Shown: positions 43,368 through 55,371 of the stretch, piece by piece | Position numbering within the stretch: position 1 is the stretch's first letter | Layout of the letters: every line of letters begins with the position of its first letter | Assembly (NCBI GenBank): GCA_049999805.1 | Contig: JBNGIO010006333.1 | Location: 417,493 to 478,364, forward strand | Reading direction: 5' to 3' | DNA from: Folioceros fuciformis | Lineage: Eukaryota > Anthocerotophyta > Anthocerotopsida > Anthocerotales | Length of the DNA stretch: 60,872 bases | Notes under the pieces: model-generated | The model's input: the letters and a program-made list of their open reading frames with translations, nothing else | What the model was told of the DNA's origin: nothing | Database searches by the model: none | Position numbers and translations under genes: made by a program

Positions 43368-45325
43368 ATGGCGAGGCCGCAGAAGAAGGTCGCCATTGTG
43401 ACGGGGGCTAACACCGGCATCGGGCGGTGAGGAGCCTCCATCTTATGTAGCCTCTGCGCTGGCTGCATGTGCATTTTGTGGGTCTGTTTGTAAGTCGGAT
43501 CGGTACGGGGACAAGTGAAATTCTTACCTAGCTGACTGGTCTGCTGTGCCGCATTCCTCAGGGAAACTGCTTTGGCTTTGGCTAAGGATGGTCATAAGGT
43601 GTTCCTGGCTTGCCGAAGCGAGGGCAAAGCTGGAGAAGCTATGAGCTACATCCGGGAGGTATTCCCTACGGTTTGAACGGAACGGCAGGGCGCCTGATTT
43701 GTCTTCCTTGACTGTTAGGTTTAAAAATCCTCTTGGCTGTGCAGTCTGTTCCAGATGCCGACCTGGAATTTTTGGAGCTGGATTTGAAGACTCTGGAATC
43801 TGTTCATCGGTGTGCAAACCAATTCAAAGCGAAGAACCTGCCGTTGAACGTTCTCGTACGGTTTGTTCGTTGCATCGTTGAAGGTGTTGTGGGTGTTCTG
43901 GCCAGAACCTGTCTTCAGCTTTGCATGTCTCCCTTGATGCAGGTGAACAATGCAGGGGCTGCAATGGGCACTCCTTGGTATACTGCCGAACGTGTTGGTG
44001 GATCAGCTCAGGTACTCTGCTTGCTGGGCTTCGGGTTGTCCTTGCCCGTTGGTGCACTCTAATCAAGGTCCTGATCGTGGCCTCTTACAGGTCAATTTCC
44101 TTGGCCCTTATGTCCTGACCCGGCTTCTGGAGAAGAATTTGTTTGAAGGAATGCCTGCCAGAGTACGGCACCCGATCATGCTATTTTGAAGCAGTGGTGA
44201 AATTAAAACGTGCTCTGGTAACTTAAAGTAGCTGAGCTTTTGTCGTCCTCTTGTCCTTGGTGCAGGTAGTGCTGGTAACATCTATTACTCACAGGCATGC
44301 TAGAATCCGTGATCCCGTAAGTCTGTCGTCGCCTTTGCAACACCTGAGGTTCCTTGTTGTTTGGCAGTTTGCGTAACCTTGTTCTTTGTATGCCAGGAAT
44401 CGTTCTTCCGGGATTTCCGGGCAGGATTGTATGGCCACACAAAGTTGGCGAACGTCCTCTTTACAGCTGAGCTGCAACGGCGTTGGGGCGGTAATGGTCA
44501 AGGAGCTTTAAGTCGTTGGCTGATCATGTCTTTTGATTGAGCTCCACATGTCACTGGATGAAAGGACCTGATGCAACTCGTGTTCTCTTTGGCAGACAAG
44601 GGAGTGGAAGCGATTGCTGCCGATCCAGGTAGGTTACACGTTTGTGCAGGTGTACCAATTGCGGTTTCTGTGTAGGTCATGCCCTTGTCACTCGCCAGTG
44701 CTTCACCTGATGTGCACTCCTGCACACAGGTGCTGTCTCAAGTGATATCTGGAGGAAGAGCAAGTACAACCGTCCTCCGTTCTCCTGGGTTTTGAAAGTA
44801 AGAAGAATCCATGCTTTCTGAAGTTGCACTCCCTGCCACTCCTCTCCTAGGTGGCAAGACGCCGGTCCTTGAAGTGATTTCTCACGAGCTCTTCTGGAAA
44901 TGGGACAGTCACTTTACTCCCCCACCTGGGACGGAGCTAAGGCAGTAATACATGCTGCATCAGGCCCTTTGGACACCAAACCCAAGGACGACAAACCGTT
45001 TCGCTACTTGGCAAGAGGGGCGTTCGCGTGGAATGTGGTACGACAACGACCCACTTCTGATGTTCGCATCCTGACTGAAACTGCCGCTTGTCCCCTACAT
45101 TTCCTGATTCCTTGCGCATTTTTCTTCCTGCAGATCACAGGCCCAAAGCCCATTGGCATTGTCCATCTCCTGGTCTCCTTTTTAGACTGGCCTCTCCGGT
45201 GGACCAGCCGAGGGTACTTGTGCAGTGAAGTGAAGGAGGTTTCCGCTGCTCCCTTGGCATACGACAAGGAACTGGCAGCAAACCTGTGGAGTAAAGCAGC
45301 AGCCATCGCCGGATTCCACGACTGA
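43368..45325 (+). CDS. Short-chain dehydrogenase/reductase, retinol-dehydrogenase-like
   Basis: A Rossmann-fold NAD(P)(H) oxidoreductase of the classical SDR type. Eleven exons: 43368-43426, 43562-43658, 43745-43855, 43943-44011, 44091-44162, 44266-44316, 44397-44490, 44596-44628, 44730-44797, 44909-45037, 45134-45325; about 324 residues, in frame throughout. Motifs: cofactor TGANTGIGR with downstream VFLACRSEGKA, LDLKTLESV, VNNAGAAMG, VNFLGPYVLTRLL, VLVTSITHRHA (catalytic Ser region), LYGHTKLANVLF (YxxxK) and ADPGAVSSDIWR. This pattern is that of the RDH11-14/protochlorophyllide-reductase-related plant SDRs; the substrate is unknown. The exon 10 acceptor (gggacag) is inferred from frame; better-looking AGs upstream lead to stops. 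The start ATG lies in CACCATGGC context. Confidence 0.9.
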
Positions 45326-46977
45326 AAAGCAAAGGATGAGAAGCAGCCCCTGACTCATCCCCAACAGCCCTGATATGTTAGGAACTCTCTCTCTCTGTAA
45401 TGCTGGTGCATTCTTTGCAGCTCCAGCGATGTCGTCGTGGTCTCCCCATATTTCTGTATGAACAGCTTACGTCTAGTCAAGACCAGATGGGCTGATGAGA
45501 ACTCCGGGGTGAACTTCCTTTTTGAAGAATTCGACAGTGTGGCGAAAGGAGGGAGGGGAGTGTGGACAAGTCTCAAGAGAGGGACTTTGCCTGGATGGCA
45601 AGTCCGGTAGCAGTCTTCTTTTCCGAAATGGACATAGATGCTCCGTAATGACCTGAGTCTGAACCTTCGAAGCCGGAAATGCTTACGCGCGAAATCCTCC
45701 GTGGCATCTGTGCTTGTGGCTTCCCAATAGCTCGAGTACGGGCTATCTATGTACTTGAATGAAAAGGACATGGACAAATTCTCACTTTTGAAATTCCATA
45801 TTCTGCCAGGCATATGCGGGCGTGTCTGTCTAGTAAGGCAGGAAATAACGTGCGCGCGGTATGGAATACCGTGTGGCTCACGAGCCACACACGCAACGGG
45901 CGAAGACCTTTCCAACTGGGGAATTCGGACACACTTCTATGCTCAAAATTCAGCTTCCAAGATTCTTGCTGGCAGAAGATGCTGCGCAGCCAAACCTCAA
46001 GCGAAATTGACTTGGGGGCCTGCTCCTGTCATACAGAAGCTGAGCCCCCCATGTAGGGGCACGGCCTTTGTGGATTCATCCTTGCAGCGAGATCAAATGT
46101 GCATCCTCAATCCTCTCGGGAGCCAAAAGCAGTCGTTGTCCTCCCCAAGCTCCGATCTGCTGCCCTTGAGTCGCTCTCAACCAACTTGGGAGGGAGTTGG
46201 GAGTTCCAACCCGATCCCTGCTGCAACTCTTCTTCCCGCTCGTCTCATTCCCTCAGCCCCGAGCTCGATGGTGAAACCCCGCCCGCCCATCTCCTTCGGT
46301 TTTAGGGCAATCCCGCACGGTTCTGAAGAGAAGCGCGAGGCAATTCCGTGATATAATCGGAATCGCGCGCGAAAGGGTGCCATACACAAGCTACAGCACA
46401 TGGCGTGTGTTTCCGAAGGTGACATCCCACCAAGGGGCGTCACATGCCCGAGGCATTTATCACTTCGGACACGGAGTCCCAGGTTGTTCGCAGATAATGC
46501 GGCGTGTGGTTCGTGTGTTTGCGTAGTTCAAAGCCGATTCACCAAATGGAGACGCACTGCACGCAGGCACCATACTCCACACTGTTACCAGAGGTGTTAG
46601 CAGAGGACGTTAGTGCGGTATGGTCTTCGTAGTTCCAGGTCGATTCTGGTGAAGGAAGCATTGGATTTGACGACATGGTCGAGTTAACTTCTAGGGCGAT
46701 TTAGAAATGTCCCTAGACGGTGGTTCGACAGTTAGAGTCTCACACTTCCTTTGCGTGATGAGAGCGGGCGTGTTGAGTCGTCAACAGGCGGAAGTCTATG
46801 CGGGCCCGGTCGCGAGGTCGGACCTCCGGAGACCTGCAGATGCTGTGCTGCTCATGGGCTGAAAGTTCCGTCCGCGTTCAGGAGCATCGGCTCTACTCTG
46901 AACCGAGCTGATCTGAACTGAGACCAGGACGCACCTTGCTTCCCGATCCAATCGCCCACTACCGGTTGACCATCGCA
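45326..46977. other. Intergenic region, no supported gene
   Basis: A 186-codon minus-strand frame at 45355-45915 overlaps the dehydrogenase 3' flank but has no recognisable domain and is not called. Confidence 0.4.
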
Positions 46978-49657
46978 ATGCGGCAAGGACCCAGGACCCG
47001 TGGCCTGCGACGCAGACCGCCGCATGATGCGATGCTTCTGCTGCTGCTGCTTGTGGCGGCTGTACCTCCCAGTGACGCACAAGACGCCGACACCGGATCC
47101 GGTTTCACCTTCGGCTATGGAATGGTGCACAGGTTTTCGGAGAAAGGGAGGGAGATGCTGATGCCCAAGGTGGGGGCAGACCCCAGGCACTGGCCTGCAC
47201 ACAACAGCGCGGAATATCACAGATTGTTGTTTCAGCTGGACCAGTCCAGGCACGCCAGAGGCCGCCACTTGCTGGGGGAAGGTGGATACTACAATTTTGG
47301 GGGGGTTAACAGCACTATCCAGTTTGAGTCATCGTTCGTGCCTGGAACCGAGACCTGCTGTGACACATTCGTTGGATGTTGATGCGCTTCTGCCTGCGTT
47401 GGAGCTCATGTGATTTTTGGGTGTCGCAGGCTGCACTATGCATTTTTGGATGTTGGCACGCCCAATGTCACATTTTTTGCAGCTCTGGACACAGGTAGTG
47501 ATACCACCTGGTTCCCATGTGACTGCATACAATGCGCATCTTTGAATGATCCAAGTATCGATCCATCTCTTGTAAGTATGTGTGCCTTCATATATGTTGC
47601 CGGAGAGAACTGCTTGAGCTGTTACTATGCCTGCGGTGATAGGTGGTGAGGTGTATGAGCCGGTGCGAGTGAACTGTGCAGCTTCCTCTGCTTGGGGAAT
47701 ACAGTCCATCGAAGTCCAGTACCAGTGTAATGGTTACATGCAGTGACAAGCTCTGCCAGTCTCAGAGCAACTGCACAAGCCCAGCCGATTCGTGCACTTA
47801 TGAGGTGAACTACTTGTCTGCCAACACGGCCTCCTCTGGAAACCTGGTTCGGGATGTGTTGTATTTGGGGCACGAGCTCTCGCCAGGAGGACCTCTTCAG
47901 ACAGCGGAGTTCGTCTTTGGGTAGGGGTATCTCTTGTGCGTGGGTCTTAGTTAGGTCTTGGTTAGGTCTTTCTTTGATGTGCTTCTCATATCATTTGGTT
48001 TTCATTCTCTTTGCCTTGCAGATGTGGGCGACGTCAAACTGGTGCATTTCTTACTGGTGCTGCCCTAGATGGCCTGGTGGGCTTGGGATATCAAGATATC
48101 TCCCTGCCCAGCGTGCTGGCCAAGCAAGGAGTGATTGCCAACTCGTTCTCCATGTGCATTTCTGATGATGGGTTGGGCAGATTTGTGTTAGGCGATAAGG
48201 GCGTCCCTGGGCAGCCAAGCACTCCCATCGTTCCCACTACGACCAACGTCTAGTACGTCCCGCACCGTCATGCCTTGGCTTCTCAATGTTTACAGTTTGT
48301 GCCCCTCTTTTGTTTGAGGCCTGCCCTACTAATCTGCATGTGCCTGGGGTCTGCAGCATCACGTATGCTATCCAGGCTGAGAGGATAACAGTAGGTGCAA
48401 CCAATATCCCCGGTCAAGGTCGTAATGTGTTCTACTTTGACACGGGAACGTCTTATACATTATTAAGCAGCAACATCTATCAACCAATTCTCAATGCTGT
48501 AAGTTCGGTTAGCTCTTGGATTTGTGGGTCACATGTTTACTCTGTCATCCTTAACCCCCGACATTCCCTGTCCTGGCAGTTCAGTGCTCAGGTGCCGTCC
48601 ACCTACCGCCGTGTTCAAGGCAGCAATTTACCTTTCGATCTATGTTATGCTGGCAGGTTGGCTATGAATAAGTACTAAGCGGACACAAGTCGTAGACCAG
48701 TGAGTGGACCTGACGACATTGCTTGTTTGCAGTCCCAGGAGAAAACCGCCTTACTTTGACTACCCCTCGCTTAATTTTATTTGGTTCCAAGGGCAGACAA
48801 TAGAGGTGGCGGATCCGACCGTTCAGTTGACAGATCTATATGTGAGCACATCTGACAGACTTTTTGACTTGAGTGGTAGGTAGTTTACTTGCGTGTTGCA
48901 TAGGACCTCGCTGAGTCTGCGTCCTGGTGTTTCTCAGGGCAACCTTGCTGGTTTCTGCCTGGCGGTAACGAATGGTGGAAATGTTGCAATCTTCGGACGT
49001 AAGTTTTCGCACACACAGTCGCGATTTGACAATGTCCTTGCTAGTGTTTGGTGTGGCAGGCAATTCAGCTCACCGTCAGTAGTTTTGTGCAGAGAACTTC
49101 ATGACCGGGTACAGGTTCACTTTCGATCGTGAGAAGAACATCTTGGGTTGGACTAAGACATCTTGTAAGCCTCCCCGGGTCTGGTTCTTCGTCATGACAG
49201 CGGGTCGTCGTAGGGACGGATTGGGCCTAATGGTATCTATCAATGCTGTACAGGTTATGCCGAAACTCTAAGTAGTGGGAATGCATCTTCTCCGTCGTCT
49301 TCTCCAACGTCAAGCCCAACTTCAAGTCCAACGTCAAGCCCAACTTCAAGTCCAACGTCAAGCCCAACTTCAAGTCCAACGTCAAGCCCAACTTCAAGTC
49401 CACCGTCAAGTCCATCACCGAGCATAACGTCTGGCGACTTTGCTCCACCTTCACCACCTTCTGGCATTGGACCCCGACCACTCCCACCCCCACCCCAATC
49501 CCAGCAACCTACACCGCGTCCAGGCTCTGAATCTGTGCCTCTCGCCGACGCTTCTCCCCAACTGTCCGCCGCTCCACAAGGCCGGAAACCCTCGGTTCTG
49601 CTTTTCCTTGTATCATCATTATTGCTGGCGTTGAACTCCAGCCTCTTTCTTCCGTAA
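46978..49657 (+). CDS. Pepsin-like aspartic protease, secreted, probably GPI-anchored
   Basis: An A1-family protease of the plant APF/CND41-like type. Ten exons: 46978-47333, 47430-47571, 47682-47920, 48022-48252, 48357-48498, 48580-48656, 48733-48841, 48938-48998, 49093-49164, 49254-49657; in frame, about 610 residues. The N-terminus has a Leu-run signal peptide (MLLLLLLVAAVPPSDAQ); a start at 47032 would give a more usual signal than the Arg-rich 46978 start. First catalytic motif AALDTGSDTTWFPCDC, second FYFDTGTSYTLL. Many cysteines occur between them. NFMTGYRFTFDREKNILGW is the standard C-terminal core end. After it come SSPT repeats, a Pro-rich stretch and a hydrophobic tail (SVLLFLVSSLLLALNSS), fitting a GPI-attachment signal. 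Targets are unknown. Confidence 0.92.
49306..49410 (+). repeat. 24-bp coding tandem repeat in the protease tail
   Basis: Four to five copies of a 24-bp unit (TCAAGCCCAACTTCAAGTCC then AACG) encode SSPTSSPT. The length is a multiple of three, so copy number can change without shifting the frame. The product looks like an O-glycosylated spacer. Confidence 0.92.
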
Positions 49658-49840
49658 TGAAGTGTATTCATTTTATTAAGTGATGAGCAGATCGTTCTGC
49701 GTTCTTTCTTATTTAACCGCAGCACATGTCAACAACGGATACCGGTAAAATCCGTCTTGATGGAACGTCCCGGGTCTCTCCAAATGTAACCAAGGAACAC
49801 AAGGCTTGATGTTCAAGCACTAGTTGAACGTCATGTCGAT

Positions 49841-50104
49841 TACTTGCTAGCAGGCTGTCATGTTGACCGAGTACCATGTCAGTCCCCGGGACCCCCTACC
49901 TGGCTTACTTGCTAGCAGGCTGTCATGTTGACCGAGGACCATCTCAGTCCCCGGGGCCCCCTAGCCTGGCTTACTTGCTAGCAGGCTGTCATTTTGACCG
50001 AGTACTATCTCAGTCTGCGAGACCGCCTAGCCTGGCTTACATGCTAGCAGGCTCTCATTTTGATCGAGTACTATCTCAGTCCCCGAGACTGCCTAGCCTA
50101 GCTA
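49841..50104. repeat. About 66-bp tandem repeat, 4 copies
   Basis: Each unit has CTTGCTAGCAGGCTGTCAT, then TTGACCGAG, a CTATCTCAGTC-like block and GCCTAGCCTGG. It lies 3' of the protease gene, just before AT-rich transposon sequence. Confidence 0.9.
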
Positions 50105-50690
50105 TGCTCGGTCGCTGACCGAGCACAGACCGCTTTTTTAGACCTTTGTCATTAAATATAATAAATATTAAATAAATAATTTATAAATAATCATATAAAG
50201 ATAAAAATATAAATTTCTCGTATATCCTATAATGGGGGCTGATCTTTTCAAGCTTTAAAAATACCATTCCAATATATTTCTTTAACGAACCATTGATGAA
50301 TATTCATCAATGCATCAAGGGGTAGAATATTATGATTAGTTCTCATGTTATTCATCACAAAATATTATAATTAGTTTTCATGTTATTTATCACAAAATAT
50401 TATGATGAGTTCTCATGTTTAGATCTCATGTTATTTATATATGATTAGTTCTCATGTTATTCATCACACAGTTTCGTTTAAAAAATCTTCACTCACATAT
50501 AATAGTATTTAGTACAAGAGTATTTAGTAAGTGTTTAGTACAAGAGTATTTAGTACAAGAAGACTTCAAGATGGACACAAATGTTAGAACTCAAGGTGAT
50601 ACACCCCATTAACTACAAAAGGTTACAATATTAGTATTTGTATCCAAAAAATTAGTTCTAAACTTTTTTAACAATATCTCTAACAAAGTA
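50105..50690. other. AT-rich stretch with short repeats
   Basis: Positions 50330-50470 hold three to four irregular copies of TTAGTTCTCATGTTATTCAT. There is no gene. It is probably the 3' part of the adjacent hAT relic. Confidence 0.55.
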
Positions 50691-52985
50691 TTAACTAACT
50701 GTATATACTCGTTTCCATCGTCAAGAAAAAATTTATTAGGATTTAATATATGACAAGTATGCAACACACAAAGATCAAAAAAACTTATTATTCAATGCAT
50801 CAACAACAGGCAAAGCATATTTGTTAGCACTAGTTATGCAAGAACTTAGTTTGCTTTCCGAATAGTTAGATATTAAAAAACTCTCATACACTCCATGCCT
50901 TTTTTTTAAGTTTTTAATGAAAGAGAAAAGGTTTCTACTTCCCATACTCACCTTATTAATTTTATATACACTTTTAACTTGCTCAACAAACGGCGGCCCA
51001 GAACAAGATCCTTCTCGTCTGCACAACTCTTCAGAACAGTGTAAAAGAGGGATTTCAAAATGCTGCAGTCTGTCAGCACTAGAATGCCCAATGCCTCAAC
51101 AGCATTCGGGAGATGGCCCTGACGACACAGGCTGCTCACGGTCCCCCCTTGTAGAATCTATGAGGGGAGCTATGCTAACAGTTAACAAAGCTTGGAAAAC
51201 AATCTTCCCTTGCAAAGAAGGAGAACTACTCGGACCCTTATTGGCTTTTGGTCAATTTAGGCTCTCATCCTCTTGAGAAAATTTAAATAAAATTAGTAAT
51301 AGACAAACTATTATACTCATGGCTTACCCTCTAGATGAACATCATGAATTCTTGACATAATTAAGACTTGTATTTTTAATTGCACTTGCAATTCATGCAA
51401 AGCCATAGTCTTCTTATTTAAATATTGAAGAGCACCGTGCAATTTAATTTCTTGACAATCTTGTCCGCCATCTCAAAGTCGAGAACCTTGGATGTTATCT
51501 TTGCAACTGCAAGCACTGTACTGTGAGCAATACAATGAGTTTCAACAAAATACAAATTTGCATTATGTAAAACCTTCATAACATTGTAATTTCCTTAGCC
51601 TCTGTTCTTACCAGCCTTTATTGATTTTCCATTGCTCCCAAATCCACTCATTTTTTTTATGTCCATATTAAAGAGTTACAATAGCTCAACCAAGGTGTTG
51701 AACATCTTTTTTGCACGCGCACTTGTAACATCGGCTAGCTTCAAAAGCTTCATTCGTACTATCCCATTATGCAAATAATACACATAAATAATTATATGTT
51801 GTACCATCGTTGTTAAGCATGATTGTGTGCTATCACTTAGATGCATGCAAATAGTAATTAGTTAATAATTAAGTGATGCTAATAAATAGTATTAGTAGTA
51901 ATTAATAACTATTTAGTGAATATTATTAGAAAATATAATATAATATAAAGTCAACTAGATAGACACACAACTAGATGTGTGGATGTGGATGCGGCAGGCA
52001 TACAAAACTAGCTCAACAATGTCCGCTGCAGTAATAAGCTTCTAAAAGTAAAGCGTTTGCTTCCTTTAGACACTACAAAATCTCTTCCATTTGCATCCAC
52101 ACTTCTCAGAGCTGTAACTTGGCTTCTCACATCCTCGATCGGGTCACATGATCTTGCACATTGCGCACACGCACACCTTAACCGCATTTGTAACAAGAGA
52201 GTCCACAGAGTTGCAGCACCATTATGCAGTGTTTAATGTGTGTATAATGTGGCGTGGTGAGAGTATTATTAACTAATAAACTATGCATGAGTGTGATGTT
52301 TAGTGGCATAGCACGACATTGTCTTGTTTGTCCCCTTGTCTATGAGTATGCCATACCATGGACTTGCATACAACCTCTTCTTTTATTGGTTACGTAAAAA
52401 TTGGCTATGAAAACCATGTCTTCACCTCTTGAATGCCTTCCACTCCAATATCCCCCATGAACTCACAAACGTCCTTGTACATATAGAAACTCAAATCCTT
52501 CCTAACAATGAAATAGATGAACTTCAACAAGTTGAGAATCTCCTTATCCGTTTTGGAAAAATATATTTTCAAAGTTCGCTACATGGTTGGTTGTTGAGCA
52601 TTAGCTTGGGCTTGCTCCATCTTCAATGACGCTAAATGATATGTACTCCTTGCATGGTCCTCTAATGCACTCTTTTAGAAGCTCTAAATGCCAACTTTCA
52701 TCCGATCTTGAGTTGCAGCCTTAGCTTGTCTCACTACACCATGACCATGTTTTTCATAAACAACATAAAATATTCGATTTTCTTCATTGATTGAGTGCAA
52801 CTCCACCCAACGAAATGACATGTTCCATTCTTTCTTAAAGACTCTTGTCTTTTGCACCTTTTGTCTCTTTTGACTATGTTAGCTTGTTTGGCTATTGTCG
52901 CCACTCCTTGTTTAATCGTCACATGAAACCCCTCCAAAAACAACCAGATATTGAACTTTGAGAAAAATGAGTCATTTATACTTGT
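50690..52985 (-). pseudogene. hAT-type transposase relic (ZNF862-like: TTF finger, DUF4371)
   Basis: Reading the minus strand with stops and frame changes gives the domain order of ZNF862-like hAT proteins. First is a TTF-type finger region (VFKKEWNMSFRWVEL, then KSALEDHARSTYHLASLK) near 52640-52860. Next is DUF4371 text (DSTQSCLTTMVQHIIIYVYY, FNTLVELL, then KKMSGFGSNGKSI) near 51590-51838, then HCIAHSTVLAVAKITSKVLD near 51480-51560. A later part (SRNLFSFIKNLKKRHGVYES, ALPVVDALNNKFF) runs at 50690-50960. Many stops are present, so it is inactive. A PPR fragment sits within it at 50948-51190. No terminal repeats or 8-bp duplication were located. Confidence 0.75.
50948..51190 (-). pseudogene. 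PPR N-terminal fragment inside the hAT relic
   Basis: The minus frame reads SLCRQGHLPNAVEALGILVL followed by SLFYTVLKSCADEKDLVLGR. This aligns with the start of the PPR pseudogene at 31660-31800 (CHTGHVYEAVESL, then SLFCAVLKQCVAKKDLVLG). Only one repeat-length is present. Confidence 0.75.
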
Positions 52986-52988
52986 AAA

Positions 52989-52989
52989 G

Positions 52990-53018
<29 letters not shown>
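52989..53018. repeat. (AT)n microsatellite
   Basis: About 14 AT dinucleotides within the AT-rich hAT relic. Confidence 0.95.
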
Positions 53019-53020
<2 letters not shown>

Positions 53021-54815
53021 CACAAAGAGCCAAAAAAACAAAAGCTTAAAAAGAGATGAGCTATAGAAAGGAAGATCCCTTACCAAGAAATATCAACAAC
53101 GAGCAAGGAAAAGAATAAGGAGCACACACCACATTGAAGAGAGCAACAACGAGTGATGCTTCAAATACTGTGTTGTAACCTTATACGCACTCTTGACTCT
53201 TGAATAGTGTGTATTCATAGCATGAAAAGGTATTTCTATGATTGAAAAAGAGATGGAAAGTCCCATCTACTCCAAAGATTAATTAAAGGAACAATCCCAT
53301 TAGGGCCAAAGGCAAAAAGATGTACTCTCCCCTACGAATATCATTTTCTAAAACTACCTACTGCTCCCAAAATGTATGATGTGGAATAACAAAAGGCCTA
53401 CCTAAATGTATGATGTGGAATAACAAAAAGCCTACCTACCACCCGTGCCGAGAAGTGATAACATGATAGGATAAGAGTCCTATTTAAATCTACAGTTGAG
53501 ATATCATATTATAGTCCATCTTCATGGATGACCATCCATATCAACAAATTATTGTGTATATTAATAATTACAGTTAAAGTAGATGTATGAGCGGATGGTA
53601 TTAGATAAATAGAGATATAGCCCATGGATCCATGAGGTCAATGACTTTATGACCATACCAATTATAAGATGATCCATGTCTTCATAATAATTATCCTAGG
53701 ATATAAAATTAAATAATTTAAACCAAACATTTTTTGAACCTTTTGTCCCTAAAACCTTAAGTTCTAGGTTTTTTTAATGCATATGGAGATTGAGACCAAA
53801 TTTGGGACAAGGTCAAAATGACACCTTGCTCGCTAGGTACTCCAAGTTTTACAAGCTCAAATACCATTTCAAGAACCTCACGTGCCCTTTAATGGAGAAT
53901 CTGTCCCTTCAATGTAGCTCCTTATAGAAGAATTCCCCCTCTTGTGACAAAGAGTAGTGGTTGTGGGACAATTTTTCTTTTGAGACAAAGGGATAGTGGT
54001 TCTTAGCAAGGCCACAACTACCTCCAAGCATGCACAATTCTCTGGTAGCAAATCTTTGTCATATAAAAAATATGTTACACCCATGTCTTACACTAAGCCA
54101 AAATGTAAGAGTGCTAACCCATAACAATTGAATAAGGGTGCAAAAGACCCTCAGCTCTAGCTCATAACAACCTTGTTAATTTGCCTTTGAAGATAATAAT
54201 GGTTGAAATTATAAAATACTTTGTAAAAGGGGCTTTAGTCCAGGAAGTAATGAGAGCATGGACTACACCCATGTGGTCCTACTTTTCATATTTTCTTTTT
54301 AGTGGCAATATAGTGTTGCAACTAGGAAAATGCGAACCCAATGCGAACCCTATAGCTATGGAGGTTGAGGTGCTAATATGGGAATTTTATGAATTGGTCT
54401 CAAGCGTGAAAATTTAAAATTTTGGTTAATAGAATGCAAAAGGCCCTTGTATGGGTACATGAGGAGAAAATGGGGAACACGGATAAAGAGGAGCCCTTGG
54501 CCCCAATGTAGATGAACAGGATATTTTCAAGAATATGGGAAAAATATATGTACGGCCGGCAGAAGGGTTGCTACATGCCACTATGTGGGAGCACAGGTAA
54601 CCTCGTTAAAGGACGCCCACCTCCCGTGGCGAGCGAAGGAACAAAGACTGTGGGCCCTCACAGTTATGGCATGGTCGATTCGATCGGGCGAGCAGGGTGT
54701 AGTCACGGCCCATATGCTGATCCAATCGTACAGGCTCTTTTGTCACATGTGGTAGACGAGAGAGCGTCAGAGTGCACCACTTTTGACCTCCGAGTATGAT
54801 TGATTGAGTTGGGTG
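53019..54815. other. AT-rich non-genic stretch 5' of the dioxygenase fragment
   Basis: A 34-bp unit (AAATGTATGATGTGGAATAA then CAAAAGGCCTACCT) is duplicated at about 53370-53440. Short frames have no family features. The last 200 bp before 54816 return to normal composition and may be the promoter of the dioxygenase gene. Confidence 0.45.
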
Positions 54816-55371
54816 ATGGGAACGGGGGAAGTCGTCCCTTTGATCGATGTGAACCACTTCGTTGGGAAGTTGGGGGAACCGTGTGTGGAGGGAGACGCGG
54901 AAGTGGGAGCAGTTGTGAAGCAGCTGGATGAGGCGTGCAGAAGAATTGGGTTTTTCTACGTGAAAGGGCATGGGGTTTCTATGGAGTTGATGCAAAGGGT
55001 TGTGGATTTGAGTAGAGCCTTTTTTGGAATTCCTGAGGAAGACAAGTTTTGTATCAAGATGAGCAGTTCTACCTTTTACAGCCAGGGGGTATCAAAAACT
55101 GGCGGAGAACATCACCAAGAGGCAACCTAAATTTCACGAGGCTGTTGTTTTTTTCAAAGATTTGGTGCCTCACATCTCTACTTCCACACCTCAACATCCT
55201 TGTTACAATTCTAATCATTGGCCAGCCTCATTTCGACCTATCATGGAAGAGTATCTGACTCAACCGAAAGAGTTGGGAAGGAAAATCACACAAGACATAG
55301 CTCTTACACTGAGCAACCCTAAAGACGCATTTGAAGGTGAAAGAGGAGGAGATCCCTTTTGGATCCTAAGG
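54816..55371 (+). pseudogene. 2-oxoglutarate/Fe(II) dioxygenase, 5' portion only
   Basis: The N-terminal DIOX_N domain is clear: VVPLIDVNHFVGKLG, VVKQLDEACRRIGFFYVKGH, and MQRVVDLSRAFFGIPEEDKF. After a one-base frame change near 55080 it continues as GYQKLAENITKRQP, NHWPASFRPIMEEYL, then ELGRKITQDIALTLSN and FEGERGGDPFWILR. This is the plant clade of At3g50210-like oxygenases. The text stops at an AGG|GTGAGT donor (55371/55372). The catalytic half with HxD...H and the 2-oxoglutarate Arg is nowhere downstream in the window. It is therefore a truncated, frameshifted copy. Unknown sequence and a reverse-transcriptase relic follow. Confidence 0.85.

Noticed and set aside
45355-45915. 186-codon minus-strand ORF downstream of the dehydrogenase
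   Set aside because: No domain, transmembrane pattern or family resemblance, and no splice partners. It lies in the 3' flank of a strongly supported plus-strand gene.
50873-51276. Plus-strand ORF with a signal-peptide-like start (MKEKRFLLPILTLLILYTLL)
   Set aside because: It is antisense to the hAT and PPR relics, which have recognisable text on the minus strand. The hydrophobic start is chance in AT-rich DNA.
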